From an uncultured Eubacteriales bacterium (GTDB taxonomy: Bacteria; Bacillota_A; Clostridia; Oscillospirales; Oscillospiraceae), in contig ONPY01000036.1 of NCBI GenBank assembly GCA_900319835.1, forward strand, positions 32,784-45,959: a stretch of 13,176 nt of DNA, read 5' to 3'. Positions 7,792 through 13,176 of this stretch are shown one piece after another. The translations under genes and the position numbers were made by a program. How positions within the stretch are numbered: position 1 is the stretch's first letter; every line of letters starts with the position of its first letter. The notes beneath the pieces were generated by a model. That model made no database searches, was not told the origin of the DNA, and worked only from the letters and a program-made list of their open reading frames with translations.

Positions 7792-8985
7792 TTACTTGAC
7801 GGTGAAGTACTTCTCGGGAACCTCAACAGAGGTGGCGCCCATGTAGTGGCCCGGGTTGCCCATCACGTAGGTATCCTGGTAGATCAGGAAGAAGTTCTCG
7901 GACTTGACACCGGTGTCGGCATTGGTGTAAGCGGAGCCGTTCCACTCAGCACCGGGAGAGTACACGGCGAAAGCCTTGGAGATGTCGTCCAGATCGCAGA
8001 GCTCGCTCTTGCCGTCGAGGACGTTCTTGGCGTGCTCGGCAAGGCCGGCGGAGACAGTGTAGCCGTAGGAGAAGGCCCAGGTGCCGAAGCGGTCGGCGCC
8101 GCCCTTCTCGCAGATGGCGGACTCAACCTTGGCGAGGATGGCGGGGAAATCGCCGGCCTCAGCGGTCAGGTCGATGCCCAGAGCGCCGGGATAGCCCATC
8201 AGAGGAGAGGGCAGGTCTGCCTCGACAAAGCATCCGCCGTACTCGAGCAACTGCTTGAGCAGAGGCTCGGTGTGGGCGTCGTTGGTGCAGAAGTAAGCGG
8301 CGTGCTCACCGTACTGCTCAACCCACTGGGGAACATGCTCCAGGATGTAAGCCTGAGCACCGGCAACACCGACATCGGTGGTGGGGTCGGGAGCGGTCTC
8401 AAGGACGAACTTCATGCCGAACTCCTTGCAGGCTTCCTGCATAACGGCAACACGACGGCTCATGGTCTCGTAGGACATGTGGCGGGGGAAGGAGATGTGC
8501 ACGAAGGTGTCGCAGCCCATCTCATGGGCGGTGCGGATCATCAGGTAGCCACGGGCAACGAAGTCGTTGTTGGTGGTCAGATCGGCGGCGCTCTCGATCA
8601 GAGCGATGTCCTCGTGGGACTCACCGGCGATGCAGATGATGTCGGGGCGCTTCTCTTTGATCTGCCGGAAAGCCTCAGCGGTTCCGGGAACACCCTGGTT
8701 GACGATGATGGCCTTCATCTGGGGATCATCAGAGAGGTTGACGATGGTCTGGATGGTGGTCTCCAGCTCTTCGGTGAAGTTGTCGGGGTAGATGGCCAGC
8801 TTGACCATGTCCTCGCCATACTTGGCCTGGAAAGCCTCGGCGCCGCGGCGGTCGTCCTCAGACTGAGAAACGGAACCGGTGACGATGCCGATATGGTAGC
8901 CCTCATCCTTGGTCGCCTTCTGACCGCAGGCGCACAGTGCGAACACCATGGTCAGAACAAGCAGCAGAGAAAGAAGCTTTTTCAT
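7792..8985 (-). CDS. DUF3798-family solute-binding lipoprotein of the ABC importer
   Basis: The protein has 397 residues. The signal peptide (MKKLLSLLLVLTMVFAL) ends in lipobox LCAC at 17-20, so C20 is expected to be lipidated and the protein anchored outside the membrane. The mature part starts HIGIVTGSVSQSEDDRRGAE (31-50), then has TYPDNF-like IYPDNF, FVHISFPRHMSYE (161-173) and APDPTTDVG (198-206), which I recognise as typical of DUF3798 (PF12683), with a periplasmic-binding-like fold. No ligand is assigned to the family to my knowledge. AAGGAGG six bases before the ATG at 8985 fixes the start; upstream in-frame extension to 9123 is leader. Codons for Phe, Tyr, Asn and Asp mostly end in C, which fits high expression. 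It is the first gene of the importer operon, with a good promoter at 9095-9123 and a hairpin on its 3' side. Confidence 0.93.
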   Translation of the reverse strand: MKKLLSLLLVLTMVFALCACGQKATKDEGYHIGIVTGSVSQSEDDRRGAEAFQAKYGEDMVKLAIYPDNFTEELETTIQTIVNLSDDPQMKAIIVNQGVPGTAEAFRQIKEKRPDIICIAGESHEDIALIESAADLTTNNDFVARGYLMIRTAHEMGCDTFVHISFPRHMSYETMSRRVAVMQEACKEFGMKFVLETAPDPTTDVGVAGAQAYILEHVPQWVEQYGEHAAYFCTNDAHTEPLLKQLLEYGGCFVEADLPSPLMGYPGALGIDLTAEAGDFPAILAKVESAICEKGGADRFGTWAFSYGYTVSAGLAEHAKNVLDGKSELCDLDDISKAFAVYSPGAEWNGSAYTNADTGVKSENFFLIYQDTYVMGNPGHYMGATSVEVPEKYFTVK

Positions 8986-9037
8986 TTTTTCCTCCTTATT
9001 TACTTGATGTGATCCCGGCCGGTGAGATCCCCACGGG

Positions 9038-9049
9038 CGTGAAATCACG
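9038..9049. repeat. Perfect inverted repeat in the importer leader
   Basis: CGTGA-AA-TCACG lies in the untranslated leader, about 40-50 bases downstream of the predicted transcription start. It is short enough to be either an operator half-site pair or a small RNA hairpin. The bases on the coding side (about 9009-9037) are GC-rich, with CCGGCCGG at their centre, so a larger fold is possible. No known riboswitch class was recognised. Confidence 0.4.
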
Positions 9050-9059
9050 ATCGCTTCTT

Positions 9060-9088
9060 GCCTTGTTTGGCTCGTTTTCCAAACAGGC
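9060..9088 (-). promoter_or_regulatory. Hairpin or operator at the predicted transcription start of the importer
   Basis: On the minus strand, GCCTGTTTGG (9079-9088) pairs with CCAAAC-A-AGGC (9060-9070): ten pairs with one bulged A and an 8-base loop. Its first base coincides with the start expected from the promoter at 9095-9123, so it would be the very 5' end of the mRNA. It may protect the transcript. Equally, the TGTTTGG/CCAAACA palindrome could be a repressor operator over +1. It includes one copy of the TGGAAAAC motif. Confidence 0.55.
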
Positions 9089-9299
9089 TGAATAAATATA
9101 TCATGCTTCTGATTAAAAAACAAGACTTTTTCTTCATTTAAAGTGTTATTTCACTGCCGAATCATGTGCTTTCGTTATTTTTACTAAATTTCATTGAAAT
9201 GTGAATGAGCAAATTATGGAAAACACTCTCCTGCATTTTTGCGTTCTGTCGCTTTTCCGTATCTGTTTTGTTCCTTTTCCAGTTGAAACCTTGGAAAAC
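9074..9299. repeat. Recurrent TGGAAAAC motif in the 368-base intergenic region
   Basis: The gene-free stretch 8986-9353 holds TGGAAAAC three times: minus strand 9074-9081, plus strand 9217-9224 and plus strand 9292-9299. A seven-of-eight copy (TGGAAAAG) is on the minus strand at 9274-9281. The last two copies form an inverted pair, TTTTCCA-10-TGGAAAA. They flank the importer promoter on the left and approach the plus-strand promoter on the right. They could be binding sites for a regulator. The rest of 9124-9300 is AT-rich and I see no gene in it. Confidence 0.4.
9095..9123 (-). promoter_or_regulatory. Sigma-A-type promoter of the importer operon
   Basis: Minus-strand TTGTTT (9118-9123) and TATATT (9095-9100) are separated by 17 bases in an AT-rich context. 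The start would be near 9088, giving a leader of about 100 bases before the binding-protein ATG. No closer promoter of this quality was seen upstream of the gene. Confidence 0.7.
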
Positions 9300-9307
9300 A
9301 TTGTTCC

Positions 9308-9336
9308 TTGCATCAAAAAAACACCCCGGCTACAAT
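9308..9336 (+). promoter_or_regulatory. Possible promoter for the small plus-strand membrane gene
   Basis: TTGCAT (9308-9313) and TACAAT (9331-9336) are 17 bases apart. The -10 is five of six to consensus, the -35 only three of six. The start would be near 9343, leaving an untranslated leader of about a dozen bases that contains little but GAGGTG and the ATG at 9354. It shares bases with the terminator hairpin of the opposite strand. Confidence 0.5.
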
Positions 9337-9351
9337 AGAGCCGAGGTGTTT
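9315..9351 (-). terminator. Rho-independent terminator of the comEC-holA-Toprim operon
   Basis: Arms 9339-9351 and 9319-9331 pair over 13 positions across a 7-base loop. On the minus-strand RNA all pair, with one G-U wobble; on the plus strand that position is a C-A mismatch. The minus-strand stem runs into seven T (9315-9321). The asymmetry indicates that selection acts on the minus-strand transcript. It lies about 240 bases beyond the Toprim gene stop, so the operon's 3' end would run antisense through the whole plus-strand gene 9354-9608. Confidence 0.75.
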
Positions 9352-9353
9352 GT

Positions 9354-9608
9354 ATGAAGCTGCGCATGACCCTCCGGCGCATGCTGCGCATGTGCCCGGA
9401 GGCCTGGTACATATTCATTGTTTCCGTCAAACTGACGGCCTTCCTTCTTCTCTGCGCCTTTACCCTGCTTCTGGATTGGAACGGCAGCATGCAGCTTGGT
9501 TACCGACAGTACATGACCGCCATGTCCCTCTATGAGATTGGACAGGCGCTGCTGCTTGTCGGCGTGCTTTTTTCCGTCCTCATCGAGGATGCTCAGGCAA
9601 AACGCTGA
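9354..9608 (+). CDS. Small two-helix membrane protein, unknown function
   Basis: The protein has 84 residues: a basic, Met/Arg-rich start (MKLRMTLRRMLRM), a helix around 18-40 (WYIFIVSVKLTAFLLLCAF and beyond), a polar middle with WNGSMQLGYRQY, and a second helix around 58-76 (IGQALLLVGVLFSVLI). This pattern, with both termini probably inside, is unlikely for a chance antisense reading. GAGGTG lies six bases before the ATG, and a possible promoter is at 9308-9336. It is the only plus-strand gene in the window and converges on the Toprim gene, overlapping its 3' end by 16 bases. I do not recognise a family. Against it: it is short and lies wholly within the presumed 3' untranslated RNA of the opposite operon. 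Confidence 0.65.
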   Translation: MKLRMTLRRMLRMCPEAWYIFIVSVKLTAFLLLCAFTLLLDWNGSMQLGYRQYMTAMSLYEIGQALLLVGVLFSVLIEDAQAKR

Positions 9609-10177
9609 AACAGCGCTTCCCGATCCATCAGGGCGTTGAGCACGTCAAGGAGCGCATCAGCGCTGAGTCTCTCCGGCAGCTCCAGCTCGCTCTGTAATTT
9701 CAGACGCTTTTGGGCGCTCCCCGCTCCCCCGCTGAGTCCCAGGGCATAGAGATCCGCCTTTGTGATCCGCGGCGAATTTGAGCCGGAATTGGTTTCGTCC
9801 TCGAAGGTGGCTCCGGCCCGAGTCAGCGCATCCAGCAGGACCTGAGGACGCATCCCTTCCACGCCAAGCTTTCCCTCCCGGGAGGCCTTGGCCTTGCGCC
9901 GCTCCTTTCCCGGGATGTCGGGGATGTAGGCGTGCTTGACAAGGGCCGGGTCAACCAGTCCCTTGATGTGATTTCGAATCAGAAAGCCCGCCCCGTCGGA
10001 ATCCGTCAAGACGATGATCCCGCGTTTCTCCGCCAGGGTCTGTAGGAGCTTTCGCTTCTCTTTATCGTTGAAAATCCCGAAGCCGGAGGTCTCCAGGATC
10101 ACCGCGTCTACCACCTGGCTGAGGGTGTTCTTGTCATACCGGCCCTCCACCACGACGACTTCCCTGATCTTACGCAT
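9593..10177 (-). CDS. rnmV: Toprim protein of the ribonuclease M5 type (DUF4093-containing)
   Basis: The protein has 194 residues. The Toprim domain occupies about 1-95: catalytic E11 in VVEGRYD, and the metal-binding DxD pair D59/D61 in VLTDSDGAG. The remainder (KASREGKLGVEGM near 98-110, then a helical tail) matches the C-terminal region of RNase M5-like proteins, often listed as DUF4093. RNase M5 of Bacillus (about 186 residues) cuts both strands of the 5S rRNA precursor, with ribosomal protein uL18 bound; that role is inferred here. In Bacillus it sits beside ksgA; here it is the last gene of the comEC-holA operon, overlapping holA by eight bases with GGGAG upstream of its ATG. The enzyme class is fairly certain; the symbol is by homology. 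Confidence 0.82.
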   Translation of the reverse strand: MRKIREVVVVEGRYDKNTLSQVVDAVILETSGFGIFNDKEKRKLLQTLAEKRGIIVLTDSDGAGFLIRNHIKGLVDPALVKHAYIPDIPGKERRKAKASREGKLGVEGMRPQVLLDALTRAGATFEDETNSGSNSPRITKADLYALGLSGGAGSAQKRLKLQSELELPERLSADALLDVLNALMDREALFQRFA

Positions 10178-11216
10178 CGCTCTCTCCCGCCGCGATCCGG
10201 AGCACCGTCTCCTTTAACAGTTCTCTGGCGTCTCCCCCGCCGCTTTTCATCTTATAATCCGCCTCGGCGCACAGGCGTACCGCCTGCCGCAGCTGCGACA
10301 GCGTAAACCCCTTTGCAGAGGCAAGCAGCTTGTTTGCAATAAAGTCATACTTGATCGCACAGACCTCCATCACATATTTGCTGCCGAGCTTCTTGTCCAG
10401 TGCAAGACGCGCCCCGTAGAGCTTGCGCATCTGGCCGCCCAGCACCGCCAGCATGGCGATGGGCTCGTTGTTTTTATCTGAGAGCAGCTCTGAGAGTACC
10501 GACATGGCGGCGTTGAACTTTTTCTGTGCGATCAGCTCCGTCATTTCAAAAATCACCGCTTCGGGGATGTGGTTGGCCACCGCCTCCACATCGGCCACCG
10601 TGACGCGGTCACCCTTGGCATAGGCGGCGATTTTTTCAATTTCGGGGATCAGGCGGCTCATCAGATCGCCGCTGATAAACATCAGCCGCTGGGCGGCCTC
10701 CAGTTCCACGCTCTTGCCTGCGGCGGAAAAGCGCCGGGCAATCCAGTCCGTCAGCATGCCCTGGGACTGCTGGGTGAATTTCAGCTCGGTCGCCAGCGCG
10801 CGCAGAGACTTGATAAACTTCAGCCTGCCGTCCGGCTCAAACTGCGTGTTTTGCACGAACGCTACCGTGCAGTAATCCGGGACATCCTCCAGCACCTTCA
10901 GCAGCTCGTCGGGGGAGGCCAGCTTGTTCAGATCCGCGTCCCTTACCTCCACAAAGCTGTGCTCGCACAGAAACGGCATGGCGTCCACTGCCTGCTGCAG
11001 GTCCTTTGCGTCCAGCTCCGGCCCGTTGAGACGGCGGTAGCTGAAGCTGTCCTCCATCTCCGGCAGGCAGAGGGACTTGAGCAGCGTAAGATACTGTTCC
11101 CTTAGATAGTCCTCCGGGCCCCAGAGAAAATACAGGCGTCCCGGGCCCTGCTGCTTGAGCAGCCGGACCTCGGCGGCGTAATTGAGTTTTTCCTCATCCC
11201 GGTTCTTTTTCGCCAT
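10170..11216 (-). CDS. holA: DNA polymerase III delta subunit (clamp loader)
   Basis: The protein has 348 residues, near the family norm of about 340. Delta opens the sliding clamp as part of the clamp loader at the replication fork. The N-terminal AAA-like domain starts with YFLWGPEDYLRE (29-40), the family's degenerate nucleotide-binding loop; delta does not hydrolyse ATP. The middle includes LKFTQQSQGMLTDWIARRF, typical of the domain I/II junction. The C-terminal collar domain holds EPIAMLAVLGGQMRKLYGAR and ends in an EADYKMKSGGGDARELLKE-type helix, where family members carry D-x-x-K-S-G. GGGGAG five bases before the ATG supports the start, which overlaps comEC by 23 bases. The order comEC-holA is common in Firmicutes; rpsT often follows but the Toprim gene does so here. 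Confidence 0.95.
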   Translation of the reverse strand: MAKKNRDEEKLNYAAEVRLLKQQGPGRLYFLWGPEDYLREQYLTLLKSLCLPEMEDSFSYRRLNGPELDAKDLQQAVDAMPFLCEHSFVEVRDADLNKLASPDELLKVLEDVPDYCTVAFVQNTQFEPDGRLKFIKSLRALATELKFTQQSQGMLTDWIARRFSAAGKSVELEAAQRLMFISGDLMSRLIPEIEKIAAYAKGDRVTVADVEAVANHIPEAVIFEMTELIAQKKFNAAMSVLSELLSDKNNEPIAMLAVLGGQMRKLYGARLALDKKLGSKYVMEVCAIKYDFIANKLLASAKGFTLSQLRQAVRLCAEADYKMKSGGGDARELLKETVLRIAAGESDA

Positions 11217-13176
11217 GGTTCTCCCCTACTGCCAGTTCCACCGTTTTGTTCTGATCTGTACGAAGTACAGTATACCCGTTTTCTTCGAGCCGTTCAAGGG
11301 TTTCCTCCGAAGGGTGACCGTAGGTGTTGTAGCCGACGCTGATCACCGCAAGCTGCCCGCCGGCTTCGTGCAGCAGTTCCTCCGCGCAGGCGTATCGCGA
11401 GCCGTGATGCCCGGCCACCAGGATCTCAATGTCTGAGAGATCCTCCTGTTTTACGAGCTTTCGCTCAATACTGAGGGGTGAGTCGCCGGTAATCAGCAGA
11501 TCGGTGTCGCCTATGCTGAGCTTCGCCATCAGGCAGCGCTCATTTTCTTCTCTCCCTCCGGGTATGTAATAGATTTCCATCCGGAGTCTTCCCCGGTCGA
11601 CTGAGGCATTCTCTTTGAGCCGGACAACCTGTGTCCCGTGCCGCTGCGCCGCGTCAAGCAGGGCGGGCAGTTGACCGTCCGGGTCCTCTGTCTGCGCAGG
11701 AAGAATCAAGGTCTCCACCGGGAGCATCTCCATCAGACGCACAACGCCGTTTACGTGATCCTCGTGCAGATGCGTCAGCATCAGCACATGCACGCGGTCC
11801 CTGCCACAGCCGAGCAAATACTCCCCCGCGATCTCTCCGGCATTGTCCAGATTGTACGTATTGCCGCAGTCCACCATAAAGGTGGTCTCCCCCGCAAAGG
11901 CCGTGACGCACTGCCCCTGTCCCACGTCCAAAATCGTCATGGTGTCCCGCCTGTCATAATACCACTCCGCCCGGACCAGCACCGCCGCCAGCACGGCCAG
12001 AGATAAAAGTGCGGGCAGGACAAAGCGAAACAGACGTTTCCCTCTGTACAGCAGCGCCCAGAGCAGCAGGCCATAGCACAGGGCGATCCATAGGCCGCTG
12101 CCCGCCGTCTGCGTATAGAGCACGGAAAAAGGTGCGTGCGCAACCAATCCTGCGCAAAAACGAATATACCGAAACAGCAGCGTACAAAGCACTGCAACCG
12201 TACTCCCCAGCAGCGGGACAGGAGCGAGCAGGCAGGCAAACCACGCCAGCGAGAAGCAGGCGGACACCGCCCAAAGACAGGCGATGTTGACCGCAAAGGA
12301 CAGCAGCGGCACGTAGCCGAAATGGATCGCTGTGAGCGGGACCGTGAAGGCCATGACGCTCAGGCTGCTGGAGAGCACCGCTGCGGCATAGCGCAAAACC
12401 GCGCCGAACGCGCCCTTTCTGTAGTGCGGCGTCAAGAAGCGGTTGATTGGCTGGAAGAAGCAAAGGATGCCCGCCATGGCGCCAAAGCTCAGCTGGAGGC
12501 TGACGCTCCTTGCCGCCAGCGGGCAGATTGCCAGCAGCAGGGCCAGCACCGCCGAGAGGGACGTGATCGGATCATTTTCGCGTCTCAGGATCGGCGCCAT
12601 CAGCAGCAGGCTCTGCATAAAGGCCGCGCGGACAGCCGCCTTTCCGCAGCCGGTGATCAGCACGAAAGCCCAGACCACCAGGATTCCGGAGATCGACCCA
12701 GCCCTGCCGTTTCCCATCAGGAACATCAAAATGCCCACCAGAAACGCGATGTGCAGGCCGGAGACCGCGACTACATGCATCAATCCCGCCCGGCTCATGG
12801 AAACGTACAGGGCATCGTCCTGATAAAACTCCTGCTTATCACCCAGCATCAGCGCTTTGAGGAAGGCGCGCGCCTCCTGCGGAAACACCCGATTGATCTG
12901 CTCGCAGAGAGCAAGGCGGATTTTGACGGGCAACAGGCGCAGGTCAGAGCGCGTTTCCAGTCTCGCCGCCTCGCCGCGGATGGTCAGCTTTTCGTAATAC
13001 CCGTTTACGTAGTAGTTGTCATAGGGCTTGCCGTAGAGCGTCCCCGCACTCTTGACCCTGGCCGTAAACGTCAGCCGCAGGCCCGGCTCTGCGTCTGTGA
13101 GCGCCCTGTCGTAGTCGTAGACGATCACCTTTCGGTGTTTCAGTTCGCCCTCGTCCACCCGCATGCGCAGACGGCA
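11194..13176 (-). CDS. comEC: ComEC/Rec2 DNA-uptake channel (5' end cut by window)
   Basis: The frame is open to the right edge, so about 660 C-terminal residues are present and the true N-terminus (first helices and part of the OB-like DUF4131 domain) is missing; an in-frame ATG at 13164 is internal. Counting from that ATG: an OB-like segment (KSAGTLYGKPYDNYYVNGYYEK near 37-58); the polytopic competence domain, about 110-390 (MSRAGLMHVVAVSGLHIAFL is its signature); then a metallo-beta-lactamase domain with ILDVGQGQC, THLHEDH at 464-470, TGDSP and AGHHGS. In competent bacteria ComEC carries single-stranded DNA across the membrane, and the lactamase domain is thought to be the nuclease that degrades the other strand. 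All visible motifs are intact. No other competence genes lie in the window, so natural transformation cannot be inferred from this alone. Confidence 0.95.
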   Translation of the reverse strand, partial: CRLRMRVDEGELKHRKVIVYDYDRALTDAEPGLRLTFTARVKSAGTLYGKPYDNYYVNGYYEKLTIRGEAARLETRSDLRLLPVKIRLALCEQINRVFPQEARAFLKALMLGDKQEFYQDDALYVSMSRAGLMHVVAVSGLHIAFLVGILMFLMGNGRAGSISGILVVWAFVLITGCGKAAVRAAFMQSLLLMAPILRRENDPITSLSAVLALLLAICPLAARSVSLQLSFGAMAGILCFFQPINRFLTPHYRKGAFGAVLRYAAAVLSSSLSVMAFTVPLTAIHFGYVPLLSFAVNIACLWAVSACFSLAWFACLLAPVPLLGSTVAVLCTLLFRYIRFCAGLVAHAPFSVLYTQTAGSGLWIALCYGLLLWALLYRGKRLFRFVLPALLSLAVLAAVLVRAEWYYDRRDTMTILDVGQGQCVTAFAGETTFMVDCGNTYNLDNAGEIAGEYLLGCGRDRVHVLMLTHLHEDHVNGVVRLMEMLPVETLILPAQTEDPDGQLPALLDAAQRHGTQVVRLKENASVDRGRLRMEIYYIPGGREENERCLMAKLSIGDTDLLITGDSPLSIERKLVKQEDLSDIEILVAGHHGSRYACAEELLHEAGGQLAVISVGYNTYGHPSEETLERLEENGYTVLRTDQNKTVELAVGENHGEKEPG

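Noticed and set aside
9060..9088. Catabolite-response (cre) site at the importer start
   Set aside because: The palindrome does not match the cre consensus at its central CG positions; kept only as an unspecified hairpin or operator.
8986..9123. N-terminal extension of the binding protein beyond ATG 8985
   Set aside because: It would place residues before a complete lipoprotein signal peptide and would translate the promoter and leader; ATG 8985 has an ideal AAGGAGG.
13162..13164. ATG at 13164 as the true start of ComEC
   Set aside because: The frame continues to the window edge, and the N-terminal helices normal in ComEC are missing; the gene is simply cut by the window.

Overview
The window looks like chromosome from a moderately GC-rich Gram-positive gut-type Clostridia, probably Oscillospiraceae or a near relative. 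This rests on the protein families and gene order (comEC-holA; an M50 protease beside a B12-binding radical SAM protein), lipoprotein signal style, strong GGAGG-type ribosome binding sites and sigma-A-like promoters. The genus is inference. No rRNA, tRNA, CRISPR array, transposase or phage gene was seen. All genes but one small one are on the minus strand, so the text below follows transcription from the right edge to the left.

Right part (13176 to 9593): the 3' portion of comEC (DNA-uptake channel with a C-terminal metallo-beta-lactamase domain), holA (DNA polymerase III delta) and a Toprim protein of the ribonuclease M5 type. They overlap by 23 and 8 bases and form one operon, which probably ends at a hairpin near 9315-9351. 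A convergent plus-strand gene for an 84-residue two-helix membrane protein (9354-9608) fills the apparent 3' untranslated region of that operon. Its predicted promoter is interleaved with the minus-strand terminator.

Middle part (about 9300 to 3455): a regulatory stretch of roughly 370 bases carries a good minus-strand promoter, a hairpin at the predicted RNA 5' end and a recurring TGGAAAAC motif. It leads into a complete ABC importer of unknown substrate: a DUF3798-type binding lipoprotein, a double-domain ATPase of the sugar/nucleoside class, two different BPD_transp_2 permeases, and a small single-helix protein that looks like DUF6672. The last four genes are nearly contiguous or overlapping. 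A perfect 9-bp hairpin separates the binding-protein gene from the rest and probably sets its higher expression. This importer is the most interesting unit here, because its binding protein belongs to a family without an assigned ligand as far as I know.

Left part (3477 to 1): pepD, a metallo-aminopeptidase/dipeptidase of family M20 with all zinc ligands, is driven by a near-consensus promoter lying in the last codons of the small importer gene and is closed by a strong bidirectional terminator. Next come an M50 membrane protease that seems to start at CTG, and the N-terminal two-thirds or so of a B12-binding radical SAM protein (TIGR03960 type), cut by the window edge.
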